From assembly GCA_951213105.1 (NCBI GenBank), contig OX578146.1, positions 50,127,275-50,191,274 on the forward strand: a stretch of 64,000 bases of DNA, read 5' to 3'. Of this stretch, positions 1-11,519 are shown piece by piece. A program made the translations under genes and the position numbers. The stretch is from Amaurobius ferox. Taxonomy: Eukaryota; Arthropoda; Arachnida; Araneae; Amaurobiidae. Below the pieces are notes generated by a model. That model made no database searches, was not told where the DNA came from, and was given only the letters and a program-made list of their open reading frames with translations. How positions within the stretch are numbered: the first letter of the stretch is position 1; the number at the start of each line of letters is the position of its first letter.

Positions 1-600
1 CACAGGCAACCTTGAATCAGAAGTTGATACGTTCAAAATCATATTTATTTTTCCTGGAATATAAATATAATCTTCTGGCGGTAATGTCAAAAACTTTACA
101 GCCAAACTGAAAGTACATATCAAGGAAATGATTAATTTATGAGTACGAACATTCATCGAATTGTAATTGTAATTGTACTCTGTCGCATATTTTGGGGCAT
201 ATTTTCGATTTATGTATCAAGTTGTACAGCTTTTATTTTCCAAATAAATATATCAAATTATTTGTATCTTTTAAATAAATATTTGCAGATAAATATTGTT
301 TACATCTCCTGTTTCTCGTTTTAACGATTTATTAGCTGGTGTTGACAAGATGATTTTATCAATGGTGGATTTACAATTTTGTTGACCCAACGCTAAACCT
401 TATTTGGCTCAATCTATGACAGCGTTACATTTATAGCACCATAATCTGTACTCAACTGTAACGTTATATAGCTTAGTGATCTTATCAACACTTTAATATA
501 AGGGGCTATTTCGATCCCATACATTCCTGTTATTTTACTGCTTTAACTCTTCCAATGCTCTTATTAAAGCCAGCCATACAAAAGAATCGGGTTAATGTAT
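1..600. other. No gene seen; AT-rich sequence
   Basis: No coding signal, RNA gene or repeat could be supported here. The one short open frame (139-324, 61 codons) is built of AT-rich low-complexity codons and resembles no family I know. Confidence 0.6.
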
Positions 601-625
601 ACTCTTGAACCAAATTTCAGGTACT

Positions 626-636
626 TTTGAAAAGAT

Positions 637-667
<31 letters not shown>

Positions 668-690
668 GACACGATAACTCAATAAAATAA
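626..690 (+). repeat. (TG)n microsatellite followed by an ACGATAACT motif
   Basis: A (TG)n tract at about 640-667 runs directly into GGACACGATAACTCAATAAA. The ACGATAACT word also follows the microsatellite in the two Helentron-like families in this window, so this is probably a small remnant of a related element. No ends could be found. Confidence 0.4.
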
Positions 691-718
691 CTCAATCAAA
701 TTGCATACTTTCATTGTG

Positions 719-833
719 TTGTAAAGAACCTTGCTGCTCCAACCGGGAATCGAACCTTGGATCTTCGAATTGGCCAGCCGACTCTCTACCGTTTAGCTAC
801 TGGGACGAAATTATAAGTCGAAGTGGACTCTGC
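719..833 (-). repeat. tRNA-like repeat (SINE-like), copy 1
   Basis: Read on the minus strand, the stretch starting near 812 has an A-box-like TAGCTAAACGG and a perfect B box GGTTCGATTCC, the two internal RNA polymerase III promoter elements of tRNAs. The anticodon arm does not fold properly and the T stem is imperfect, so this is not a working tRNA gene. The same unit with the same flanks recurs at 1090-1202, which fits a dispersed tRNA-derived repeat better than a tRNA pseudogene. No target-site duplication was found. Confidence 0.5.
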
Positions 834-1089
834 TTTCTCTACCCTTTAATGACATATTGACGTGCAACTGACAATCCGACTGACCACCTCCTGCTATTTT
901 TACCTCAGATTTGTCTTCTGATGCTATTTTTATTCTTCAGTTTAGCATCTTGCGTTGTCGCTTTTCCTCCTTATTTGAAATCGGCGCTCCATATCGCAAA
1001 GTCCACTGAATTCCTGCTTGTCGTACTAGGGTCATTTTCATACCTCCGATATCTTTACACTAACCTACAGGGTTGATTTCTTAGGGCGC

Positions 1090-1202
1090 CATTGTAAAGA
1101 ACCTTGTGATCCCACCGGGGATCGAACCTTAAATCGTCGAACTGGCCAGCCGACGTTCTACCATTGAGTTACTGGGACGAAATTGCAAGCTCTTGACTCT
1201 GC
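1090..1202 (-). repeat. tRNA-like repeat (SINE-like), copy 2
   Basis: Second copy of the tRNA-like unit at 719-833, about 370 bp away and in the same orientation. The minus strand carries AACTCAATGGTAGAA as a D-arm/A-box and GGTTCGATCCC as a B box. Both copies share flanks on each side (a TGTAAAGAACCTTG block and TACTGGGACGAAATT), so the repeat is longer than the tRNA-like part alone. Confidence 0.5.
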
Positions 1203-1686
1203 AGTGTCGAAAGCTCAAGCCGTCCGACTCATCCGTAGACTAAGAACAGCAGTTTGGGCAGCCGGTGACTCTGCAATGTTAAAAACTACAACTAAATATA
1301 TAATATTTTAATAACTCTCATGATTAGAACTTTATTTGAATTTTGAGATATTCATTGCATTATTTCCTATGAAAAACAGGGATGGATAATTCCCTGAACA
1401 ATGATGGTCCATGGAAGACATGATAACTTTTATGTTCATGGTATGTTCATGGTTATGTTCATGGCATAGAGATAGTTTATATTAATTAGATAAGTCATTG
1501 GAGTCACTAAGCTGTTGCCAACTTGAAAAAAGAAACTTTTAAAGAATTTTCACGGATTCAAAACATAACTTGAGTACGGAATCTGCATATTATGTGAAGA
1601 GATCACGTGACCCACTTCAAAATAAAATACGGCATCCATATTTTTTCAAAGTGTCAAATTCGTGATTTTTAAAGTACTTTTTAATT

Positions 1687-3053
1687 AACACTTTACAACA
1701 TAGTTGAAAAGTGTTTATGACTTTGTTCATTCTGTCTGTCTGTCTGTCTGTCCGTTAGCACAATAACTGCCGCAAAAATGACTTTATTAAAATAAAATTT
1801 TAGTATGTTATTTAGACGGTCTATGGGACCCATAGGAATATAAATGAATAATATCACCCAATTAGTTTTGCATTGAACCCGGGTTAAAAAAATGAAATAC
1901 ATTGAACCCTATGGGACCTAATTTCTCAAACATTTTTTAAGCAAATTTAAAATTCCCAAATTGCTTCGAAAGTTTTAGGAAATATTCAAATTATCCCATA
2001 AGATATATAAAAAAAATTTTACCAAAATATATTTAGTAGTTTTTTAAATAAAAATTAAAATAATAATTACACCCTTTATATGAAGAGTTCACCTGACCAT
2101 TATATGAAGAGATCACGTGACCCATTTCAAAATAAAATAAGACAGCCATCTTCTGTCAAAATCGGGATTTTTAAAGTTCGTTTTAATTCATATTTAATGT
2201 TGTATCCGGCCTAAAACCGTTTTATTTTTGCTTAAATTCTTTGCATCTACATACTTAAACAACGCAATTGCAATATATTTGAGTTTAAATGATCATCAAA
2301 CTTTGATTATTTCTACAACGAAGCCTAATTTTCACTTAAGGAAAATGTAAACACCAAAAGATGTAGAATGAGTTGTATAAGAATTTCTGCATTTTTTTAA
2401 CGCAAAATTATGTAGCTCATGGAGTCTGCAATAGAGCTGATTTGAATGAAACATTCATTGATTTTACACAGAGAAGAAGACACGATCACGTTAAACATGT
2501 GGGTCCGAAAGTCCTTCCGAGAGGTTGGTGATAGGGGAAGGAGGGTACGGTCCCTGTGGATGCCTCCCCAACTGGGTTCCGGTCTAAATTGGGTGGCACT
2601 TCCCGACCGTTCAAACAGTTACCTTACACCTTTCTGGTAGGTCGGACGGTCTGGGTTTCAACAACAACAACAGAGAAGAAGACGATTTTTTCGATGAAGT
2701 TTTAAGCATAGAGTTAAATTACTTGTATCTCCATGGTTTTAAGTTTGTAAATAAATTAAATTATTATAGTATTGAGATGAATGAAAGGAATGAAAAACAG
2801 TTTATGAATGAAATGCTGCTTTTATATAGAGGCAATTTATATTTCGATGCCGTCATTTGAATGAAGTGCATTTTTTTCGAAGAAGTTTTAAGTTTTCAAA
2901 TATAATAAATTAATGTAGTATTGTGATAATTTTAAAAATATTACCGAGGAATGTATCGCATTTTAGAGATGTTTATATAAAATTGCATTGCAGCTGGAAA
3001 GTGTTTCATAATCAATGCTTTATGCATGATTGATCTTTCTTGTTTATATTTAG
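1687..3053 (+). mobile_element. Family B Helentron-like non-autonomous element, copy 1
   Basis: Begins with a hairpin (AACACTTT...AAAGTGTT, 1687-1715), followed by a (TCTG)n microsatellite and a long non-coding AT-rich body. It ends with GGAAAGTGTTT, then an imperfect hairpin ATCAATGC-TTTAT-GCATGATTGAT and CTTTCTTGTT. The subterminal GGAAAGTGTT is the inverse of the 5' terminus. A 5' terminal repeat whose partner lies just inside a 3' hairpin is the asymmetric terminal-repeat layout known for Helentrons and their HINE derivatives; assignment to that group is inference. No protein is encoded. A SINE is inserted at 2482-2669. Confidence 0.6.
2482..2669 (+). mobile_element. 5'-truncated SINE with (CAA)n tail and 14-bp target-site duplication
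   Basis: The insertion is flanked by perfect copies of ACAGAGAAGAAGAC (2468-2481 and 2670-2683) and ends in a (CAA)n tail, the marks of LINE-driven retrotransposition. Its body matches the 3' part of the longer copy at 14176-14420: shared blocks include GGTAC(G/A)GTCCCTGTGG, GTTCCGGTCTAA and GTAGGTCGGACGG. The tRNA-like head of that copy is missing here, so this copy is 5'-truncated. It lies inside family B copy 1 and is therefore younger than it. Confidence 0.75.
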
Positions 3054-3750
3054 TGTTGCATCCGTCCTAAAAGCGCTGTATTTTTGCGTAATTTCTGTGC
3101 ATCTGTATACTGCACCAACGCAATTACAATATTTTTGAGTTTAAATGATCATCAAACTTTGATTATTTCTAGAACGAAACCTAATTTTAACGTATGCAGA
3201 ATGTAAACACATCAAGCGGTAAGATGAGTTGTATAAGAATTGCTTAATTTTTTAACGCAAAATTATTCAGCTCTGGAGTCTGGAATATATTTGATATGAA
3301 TGAAACATTCATTGATTTTACATAGAGAAGTAGACAATTTTTCAGTACTGCCTTTTTTGATGAAGTTTTAAGCATGGAATTAGAAAGCACTTTCACCTCC
3401 ATGGTTTTAAGTTTTTAAGTAAAATAAATTATTGTAGTATTGTGATAATTTTAAAAAATATCACCGCTGAATGAAAGGAATGAAATAAATGTTTATGAAT
3501 GAAATATTCACTGCTTTTATATAGAGAGCCAGACGATTTATATTTCGATGACGTCATTTGTATAAAGTTCATTTTTTTTTCGATGAAGTTTTAAGTTTTC
3601 AAATATAATAAATTATTATGATAGTGATAATTTTAAAAATATCACCGGTGAATATATCGCATTTTAGAGATGCTTAAATAAAATTGCATTGCAGTTGGAA
3701 AGTGTTTCATAATCAATGTTTTATGCATGATTGATCTTTTTTGTTTAGAT
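3050..3750 (+). mobile_element. Family B partial copy in tandem
   Basis: Directly after the 3' end of the preceding copy, the internal family B sequence resumes at TTATATTTAGTGTTGCATCCG and runs to a second GGAAAGTGTTTC plus ATCAATG...CATGATTGAT terminus near 3740. The 5' hairpin and microsatellite are absent. The arrangement is a head-to-tail partial duplication of about 0.7 kb. Confidence 0.6.
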
Positions 3751-3759
3751 TTCAAAAAT

Positions 3760-5020
3760 TTAAAAAGTTAGATGAATGCCAAAATACAGGAATTTCGGCA
3801 CTTCTAATATCGGCATTTCCGGATCAATATTTTAGTCGGAATCCCGGAACTAACACCGTTAATAATTACAAGCCTGCTATTCTAAAAAAATCTTCATTCA
3901 ATAATTTGATGACATAACTATACAAAAAAACAAAAAAAAACCAACAAAATTGCGAAATCGGAAAATAATTATCTCCCAAATTAAAGCAACTGGGATAAAT
4001 TCTAAAATACCGGAACATTTGAATTTTTTTTTTTCTTAGAATTTCTAAATCAAATTTAACGCGAGATTCTAGGATAATAATCCTTTACTGTATCCGCTTG
4101 ACATACATAAAAAAAAAGAATTTTAAAAAGCCAAAACAGATGACGCAACATAGAACCCCCTACTTGGCGATTTCCACGAAATCCCTATTGCAACCCCTGC
4201 TCCCAATCGTTTAGCGCCCTCTTCGGAGAAGGTTAGAAGCGTGGGAACCTAGCGGCAGATGTTCGGTTTCGTAAGGTGCTCTCCGCTTCCCTACAAAGGT
4301 CTTCAATAGCTTTTACATACTGGAATTCGTTAAAGGATTTTTAGAATTCAGGAGGGAATTTTTTACATTATTCTTCCCCCCCGTTCTCCCATTTCGTTCG
4401 AACAGTTCAAATTCATAAAAAAATAAATAAAAGAATTGATTCGAATTCGTTCCAAAGGAGTATGGGGTTAGGGTGCTTAGAAAAGAACTCGATTGCGGAG
4501 ATTATTAAGGGCGAAAGATAATATGCGTTTTTTTATAGATGGGTGGCAACAGTGAAGCTTTATATTTGCAAATTGTGTTATGGTTGCGCAGATAATATAT
4601 TCATCTTTGAGATGGAGATAATGCAGATTCGTACCCAAGCAGGGGGGCTGACACCCCTCCCACCCTCCGAAAAAATGGTATCATTAACCTTAACCTCTGA
4701 TACAAATATTCAATGTTACAGGTGATATGAAATTCATCCAACATGGTATCCAAATTTTGCATGAAAAATTGCTTTTTGAGAATTTTTTTTATAAATTACT
4801 TCATTTTGTATAGTACAGAAATAAGATACTTTAATTTAGCTGAATTTACGGTTATATTTATGATCATTAAATTATTTATATATGTAATTTAAAAATGTTT
4901 GGCAAGTGTTTTAAAAACCAAATTAAGACAATAGTATTTAGGGTGCTTTTTCATTGCGAGGTGCACTTTTATACATTAAAGTTAAAATCAACTGATGAGT
5001 AATTAAATTACAATCATCAT
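3760..5020. other. No gene seen; short GC-richer island near 4140-4330
   Basis: AT-rich, non-coding in all frames. A stretch at about 4140-4330 has clearly higher GC content than its surroundings, but I recognise no RNA or protein in it. Around 4640-4680 there is a short G-run/C-run patch. Confidence 0.5.
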
Positions 5021-5023
5021 TTT

Positions 5024-5973
5024 TACTTTCCTTATATACATAATGTATAAGGAAAGTATTGTGATGGGGTCGAAAATTCGAATTCGAGTTTTCGACAGGA
5101 GAGCACGTTTCAAGCATCCCTGATCACGAATCAAACACTTTTTGAGTGATGTGTGTGTGTGTGTGTGTGTGTGTGTGTCAGTGAATCTGTGGAGACGATA
5201 ACTGACGAACGAATGGACCGATTCGAATGAAATTTGGTACAAAAATCACAATCCGTGAATACTGGAAGTCTATTGTTTTAAAACGCAATCGAATGTTCAG
5301 AACCCCCCTAAATTTTCGAGTGAAATTTTGAAAAAGCATAAAAAAATCAAAATCGCTAATAAAGTTACGCAAATAGACATTTTTTATAGTAATTTTTCAT
5401 TAGAAAACGATTAACATAAATTTTAGAACGCTAGCATGAACCGTTCTCGAGATATTGCACATTTTTCAAAAAAAAATTATCAAAAAAATTATATAAAAAA
5501 AAAAAAAATTCCTATTGAGAAACATGTTCACTTTTCATATGTAATACCATGCGATAAATTTGGTGACACCATTCTCATGGATCTAGCTCGTTCCATTCAT
5601 GAAAAAAGATACTTTAAGTAATACTTTTGTATTTGAACACCAATAGTCATTTATCTGCTATAAGAATAACCTATTTCTTCGTCCATAACGCTTGGCGAGA
5701 TTTTGGCGACGAATTTGGTGGAATGTTGCCAACTTGGCGACTTTTTAAATGTTGCTAAATTAACGAAAAACTCGCCAAATGGATAAAAATGGCGCTAAAT
5801 CAATGACGACTTATTGGTGATGACGACATGGAAAATGACGACTCATTGACGAAAATTCAATATCTTGGAAAGAATATAAATAACTACTATAAAAATAATC
5901 TATTTCTTTTACTGTAAAAGTAGTAAATTCATTGCATTATATAAGGAAAGTCATGTGCTGCCCACATCGGATT
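5024..5973 (+). mobile_element. Family A Helentron-like non-autonomous element, copy 1
   Basis: Best-preserved family A copy. It starts with a palindromic hairpin (TACTTTCCTTATATA...TATAAGGAAAGTA, 5024-5058). Then come a conserved block, a (TG)n tract (about 5149-5178), and GAGACGATAACTGACGAACG. The body is AT-rich with repeated TTGGCGA words. It ends at TATATAAGGAAAGT (5938-5951) and a hairpin ATGTG-CTGCC-CACAT (5953-5967), then CGGATTT. The 14 bases at 5025-5038 are the exact inverse of 5938-5951, giving an asymmetric terminal repeat with a 3' hairpin outside it, as in Helentron/HINE elements. The T-rich edges fit insertion between Ts. No coding capacity. Confidence 0.65.
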
Positions 5974-6059
5974 TCCAATATAATTATTATATAAAAAGAT
6001 TTTTAATGGAGCAACAAAATCATTGCTTTTAAGACATTCCTTTACAACTAAAATTAGAT

Positions 6060-6609
6060 TAATAAATTGACAATCGCTTCGTACAACAAATTAAGAGAAT
6101 TGGAAGTAAACAGATTTTCAGAATCATTAGTTGCAAGATGTACTCCTCAAATATACTTCTACTACTCCTGCTTTCCAACACAAATTCTGTTGGGAAGCAA
6201 CTTATTGCGGACTTGAACACAAGCTAAAAATGTTACTAGAGGCTTTAAAAGAGCTAGACAAAAAATGGTTCTAGATAGCAATGAAGCAATGAGTAAGTAT
6301 CGTAATATTAGAGTGGTACATCTTGCAACTTAAGAATGTTACTAGAGGTTTTAAAAAACGTAGACAAAAAATGATATTGGATTATACAGAATAGCAATAA
6401 AGTAAACACTGTTGACAAGCAGCTAGCTGTGGACTTGAAACACAAGCTAAAAGTGTTACTATATACTTTAAAATGCCTAGATAAAAATGGTACTGGATTA
6501 TACACTAAGTTTTGGAATATTAGAGGGGTACGTCTTGCAACCTGATTTTGAAAATATGTTTACTTCAATTTATTTTAATGTGTTGTACGAAGCTATTCTT
6601 AATCAATTT
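6060..6609. mobile_element. MITE-like element with ~90-bp inverted ends and internal repeats
   Basis: The left arm (about 6060-6149) and right arm (about 6520-6609) are inverted copies. Matching blocks are GCTTCGTACAACA, GAAGTAAAC, ATTTTCA and TTGCAAG(A)(T/C)GTAC. Between them a unit containing TGTTACTAGAGG(C/T)TTTAAAA recurs about three times (near 6228, 6340 and 6455). A third copy of the inner arm end (AATATTAGAGTGGTACATCTTGCAACT-like) sits at 6305-6331. No coding frame. I could not define a target-site duplication, so the transposon class is open. Confidence 0.5.
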
Positions 6610-7090
6610 TTACTTGTGAAAGAGACATAAAATAATTTGATACAAAATAATTTTTCAGAAAATCGTATCAATAAATACTGTAACGCTTTCATCTGGGGTG
6701 GCGCGGATGTCTAAATCGACATGGAACTGCAACCATCTTTGCCCATATTGCATTTATGAATGGAGACTTAAAATTTAGTTTGACAGAATGTCAAAGGATG
6801 TACGCACTTGTTATTATCAGGGATTCGTCATGAATGTGGATGTTCTTTTGAAAAGTTTGATGTTATTGGTTTGTTAGTGGGGTCTGGCACATGCAATGTG
6901 GCTCACAGCAGCGGCGCCGACTTCGTGGATTCTAGACGCTTTTCGAACCCCCAAAAACTTTGTTGTGGGTTCCTCTAACCCCTAACAGTAGGTAAAATGT
7001 AAGCCTATATGCATAAATGCACGTATTTAGTGGGTAATATGTACGCCTATATGCATAACTTTTGTTTTCCGTTATCCATTCCCTCTTTAC
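6610..7090. other. No gene seen
   Basis: Non-coding sequence between the inverted-repeat element and the Tc1 element. It contains two near-identical phrases (GCCTATATGCATAA at about 7000 and 7048) and nothing else I can name. Confidence 0.5.
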
Positions 7091-7094
7091 TATA

Positions 7095-7143
7095 TATACT
7101 CTTTTGCAAAAAAAAAAAAAAAAAAAAAAAAGGCCAATCACCC

Positions 7144-7177
<34 letters not shown>

Positions 7178-8568
7178 CCGATCATCTCGAAATTTCGCAT
7201 GCAAATTCCTTTTCACACCAAGTAAGCAAATGATTAAATTTGCAAGGCCAATGAGTGTTAACTTCGGTCATAGCACGCGTTTCTACTGCGTAACTAGCAT
7301 CCCGTAAAACAGGTTAAAAATGTGTACGGTTTATCTTTGCTCGTTATCGGCGTTGCAGTTCCGTGGAGACCCAACCAATAATGCCGTTGCGACGTTGCCG
7401 AAGACCTTATCAGCAATTAGACGAGTTCGAACGTGGTCGTACAGTCGGGATGCGTGAAGCTGACTGGTCATACCAAGCAATGGACAGCCACCTGCACCGA
7501 ACGGACACTGTTGTGCAAAGGTGCTGGCATCAATGGTTGCTGCAAGGAACTCATCGGCGGAATGAAGGCTTTGGAAGACCAAGGTGCACGAATGCGAGGC
7601 AAGATCGGATGATCGGCCCCTGGTCCAATGGCATCATTGTCCGCCATCCAACGTGCTACAGCCTCTTCCATTCCACCTGAGGTACCTTCCACCATCTCAC
7701 GGCGCTTGGCTGAGGTGGGGTTATGCTCACGGCGACTTCTAAGACGTCTGCCTATAACCCCACAACATCGACAGAGTCGTTTGGAGGGGTGTCGTAGCCG
7801 AGCATCATGGCTGCCAGCAGACTTTCATCGCATAGTATTCAGATATGAATCACGCTTCAGTCTTTCAGCAGATTACCATCGGGTACGTGTGTGGAGGCGC
7901 CAGGGTCAGCGGTCCCCATCATCGTGACGTCCCAATCAGCCTTTGTTTTACACAGACATACAGCCATTACCCCTGGTGTGGAGTGCTATCTCTTACGACA
8001 GCAGGTCGCCCTAGTCATCCTGCGTACAACTTTAACAACACAACGATATGTTGATGAAATCCTGCGGCCGTTTGCGTTACCCTTCATGGCACGTCATTAT
8101 GGGGCCATTTTCCAACAAGATAATGCCACAATACGCCACACACATACGATTCGGATATCTATGGACTATCTCCGTGCTGTTTATACTGTTCCTTGGCCAG
8201 CAAGGTCACCAGATCTTTCGCCAATCGAGCATGTATGGGACATGCTAGGTCGCCAGATTCGGGCACCCCGAAATGTAGCAGATCTGGAGCAACAATTGAG
8301 GAATGCCTGGCAGAATGTATCGCAGGATGACATTAGGAAACTTTATCACTCCTTACCTAGACGTATACAAGCATGCATTGCCACCAAGGGGAGTTTCACC
8401 AATTACTGATTTGAAAATTCAATGTGCAATTGCTAACCATTGATGGGTCCTACGGCCTTGATTTTGTAATCATTTCATTGCCTGTGTATGAGCTGTACGC
8501 ATATTTAATTTCAATAAAAACAGTCACTTTCTTCATGGTGCTTTTTTTTTTTTTTGCAAAAGAGTGTA
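7095..8568 (+). mobile_element. Tc1-type DNA transposon, degenerate
   Basis: The ends are inverted copies, TATACTCTTTTGCAAAAAA on the left and the inverse of TTTTTTGCAAAAGAGTGTA on the right, each starting with the TA expected of a Tc1/mariner target site. Long A and T runs lie just inside both ends. The body carries one transposase gene with frameshifts. Its length of about 1.47 kb is normal for the group. Confidence 0.8.
7381..8409 (+). pseudogene. Tc1-family transposase pseudogene
   Basis: Three overlapping reading frames together cover a Tc1-like transposase of the usual size. The first (from the ATG at 7381) begins MPLRRCRRPYQQLDEFERGR, an N-terminal helix-turn-helix region. The second covers the middle, including PITPQHRQSRLEGCRSRASW. 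The third carries the C-terminal catalytic part with FQQDNAT and ARSPDLSPIEHVWD. Of the three catalytic acidic residues, the second D and the final E are visible. The first is lost: the expected DESRF reads YESRF. At least two frameshifts separate the frames, near 7660 and 7900. The gene cannot make active enzyme. The family is clear; the exact subfamily is not. Confidence 0.85.
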
Positions 8569-8569
8569 T

Positions 8570-9637
8570 AAAGTGTGCATAGAAATTTGCCCCTCAGGTA
8601 TTCTAAACACCAGATTTTAACTAAGAAAGGATGGAAAGATTAATTTGTTGACATTTTTAACATTGGTATAAAATACCTAAAAATAAATTTTGCATTTTTT
8701 TTTTTTGTTACTTTTATGCAGGTAGTCGAGCTGGAAATTCACATAGTATCTGTATATTGTATATAATAAATAATATTGCGCCTGCAAAATCAAAATAAAT
8801 GAAATAAATAATTATCTAGAGAAGGAAAAACATTTATCTGCTGTAATTTGCTTAACTGTAATTTGCTTCATTTTAGTATTTCAGATGTGTTATTGTGACA
8901 GATAATCTAACTGGTTGAAATTTAAATTAGACTTAATTCCTTTGAAAACTGCATCGGTTCAATTTAAAATTTCAGGAACCCCGAATAATTGTCAGACATA
9001 AGCGTCCCCCAAGTCGACGCTTATGGCTCACAGTTTGTGCTGAGAGTAATGTTGCACAAACGAAATCCTTTCTTAATGTTCATTTAATGTTTTTTATTAT
9101 TTTTCTTCATTTTGTGCCAGTCGTTTCTTAAGGCTAAATTTTTGGGGACATATTTCTGGCTTTTTATATCATTTATGCTAATTTTATCTGGCAAGGAAGC
9201 TTCTCCCAATGAGTTTCTACCTTATTCGTGGTAATTTGGCGTTATTGCACTAAAAGTTAAAACTTTAATTTAAATTTTATAATGTTTATATTAAATGTAC
9301 TAGTTACATGTTGCCATATTTTGACTTTTCGGGGCATGGTTGACAGATTTGGCGAAATATTTCTAACTTGGCGAGTTTTCGAATCAGCTGGAACTAGAAA
9401 ATAGAAATACCCACTAGTTTCTGGGATACGAGAACTTTCTGGAAATTTCTATGAATATATAAGGAACAAATTTGTAAAAAAGAAAAAAAGACAAACAATG
9501 TCATAAAAATGCCAAACTAGTTAAAATGTATTTTTCTTAATCACACTACATTAAAAGAAATATATATTAAACAATAACATGTAAATTGCTTTTTATTAAC
9601 AATTTTATGAAAAACAATTTAACACAAAATCATTACA
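8570..9637. other. No gene seen; TTGGCGA-containing remnant near 9330-9390
   Basis: Mostly unique AT-rich sequence with no coding signal. A short patch at about 9330-9390 repeats the TTGGCGA words of the family A body and is probably a remnant of that family. Confidence 0.45.
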
Positions 9638-10062
9638 AAAAAATCTGTTGTGGGCAGCACATGACTTTCCTTACATAATGCAATGAATTTACTATTTTTA
9701 CAGTTACAAAAATGTTATTCTTATAGTAGATACTTATATTCTTTCAACGATATTGAATTTTCTTCAATGAGTCGTCATTTTCATTGATGTAGCGTCATTT
9801 TTATCCATTTGGCGAAATTTTCGTTAATTTCATTCGAATCTCTCCACTCGTTCGTGAGATATCGTCTCCACAGACTCACTGACACATACACACACACACA
9901 TACCTTCACACACATGCACACACACACACACACACAGAGACATCACTTCAAAAATGTTCGATTCGTGATCAGGGATGCTTGAAATGTGCTCTCCCGTCGA
10001 AAACTCGAATTTTCGACCCAGTCACAATACTTTCCTTATACATTATGTATGTAAGGAAAGTA
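9638..10062 (-). mobile_element. Family A element, copy 2, internally deleted
   Basis: Both ends are present on the minus strand. The 3' hairpin region reads GTGGGCAGCACATGACTTTCC at 9648-9668, and the 5' palindrome lies at 10030-10062. About half of the body is missing: TTTTCGTTAATTT (from the TTGGCGA region) joins directly to CATTCGAATC (from the region after the microsatellite). The (CA)n tract at 9890-9937 is the family's microsatellite. Confidence 0.65.
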
Positions 10063-10258
10063 ATATATGTACACAATGTTTGCTTGTAACTTTTAAGCTA
10101 GATGGAAAGTGAAACTGTTTGTCATTTTTTATTATTACTAAGTAATAAATAGAAATAGGCAATAAATACTCTTGTAATAGCTTATTCAAATGTTTGAATT
10201 GTTAATTTTTATTAACTCTATTGTTTTACATATTTGTTTTATAATTTAGCAAATTTAT

Positions 10259-11140
10259 TACTTTCCTGATATACATATACTGTATAAGGAAAGTATTGTG
10301 ACGGGGTCGAAAATTCGAATTCGAGTTTTCGACGGGAGAGCACGTTTCAAGCATCTCTGAACACACGAGTCAGACATTTTTGAGACGATGTCTGTGTGTG
10401 TGTGAAAATATGTATTTGTGTGTGTGTGTGTGTGTGTATGTGAAAATATGTATTTGTGTGTGTGTGTGTGAAAATATGTATTTGTGTGTGTGTGTGTGTC
10501 TTTAAAGACGATAACTAACAAACGAATGGAGCGATTCGAATGAAATTTCGTACAAAAATTATAATCCATGAATACTGGAAGCCTATTGTTTTTATACTCA
10601 ATCGCATGTTCAGAACCCCCCCCTCCCCCCTAAATTTTCGAGTGAAATATTGAAAAAATCTTCAAAAAATCAAAACCTTTAATAAAGTTACGAAAATAGC
10701 CATTTCTTATGTAATTTTTCATTAGAAAACGATTAAAATAAATTTTAAAACGCTAGCATGAACCGTTCTTGAGATATTGTACATTTTAAAAAAAAATATC
10801 AAAAAATCATATAAAATTAAAATAAAATATTACTTTTTCTTGAAATATGTTCACTTTTCATAAGTAATATTATGCGATAAATTGGGTGACATCATTCTCG
10901 TGGATCTAGCTAGTTCCATTCATGAAAAAATATACTTTAGGTAATACTTTTGTATTTGGATGCCTATAGTCAGTTATCTGCTACAATAATAACTTATTTC
11001 GCCGTCCATAACGATTGGCGAAATTTGGGCAGAATATCGTCAGCTTGGCGATATTTTAACATGTTGCCAAATTAACAAAAATGTCGCCTAATTGATAAAA
11101 ATGACGCTAAATCAACGAAAATGACCACTAGATGATGAAG
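10259..11140 (+). mobile_element. Family A element, copy 3, 3'-truncated
   Basis: Starts with the TACTTTCCTGATATACAT...TATAAGGAAAGTA palindrome. It has the conserved GACGGGGTCGAAAATTCGAA block and a microsatellite in which GTGTGTG runs are broken by repeated GAAAATATGTATTT units (10387-10500), then the usual body. It fades out in the TTGGCGA region near 11140 without the terminal hairpin. Confidence 0.6.
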
Positions 11141-11337
11141 TAATTATTAAAGTATTTTAATATATGGACTATATCGCTTATTGAGGATGCTATCAATATT
11201 GATGATTGTTTATTTAGAGTTGCACGAAGTATAAATTAATTGAGTATTTTGAAATGGATTTACATGTTGTCATCCTGAAAATCGCCAAATGTGCAATTCA
11301 ACGATGAAAACACAGCGTCGTGGATCTTATACATTTC

Positions 11338-11467
11338 CACTTTTCTTATATACATATAATGTACAAGGAAAGTATTATGACGAGGTCGGAAACTCGAATT
11401 CGAGTTTTACACGAATCAGACGTTTTTGAGATGATGTCTGTGTGTGTGTGTGTGTGTGAAAGTGTGT

Positions 11468-11519
<52 letters not shown>

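Noticed and set aside
719..1202. Two functional tRNA genes on the minus strand
   Set aside because: B boxes are good, but the anticodon and T stems do not pair properly and the flanks are repetitive.
1693..1902. Minus-strand frame over the start of family B (also 40490-40705)
   Set aside because: Arises from the (TCTG)n microsatellite and is not conserved in other copies.
6932..7307. Three overlapping frames with poly-K or poly-F
   Set aside because: They cross the A-runs at the left end of the Tc1 element.
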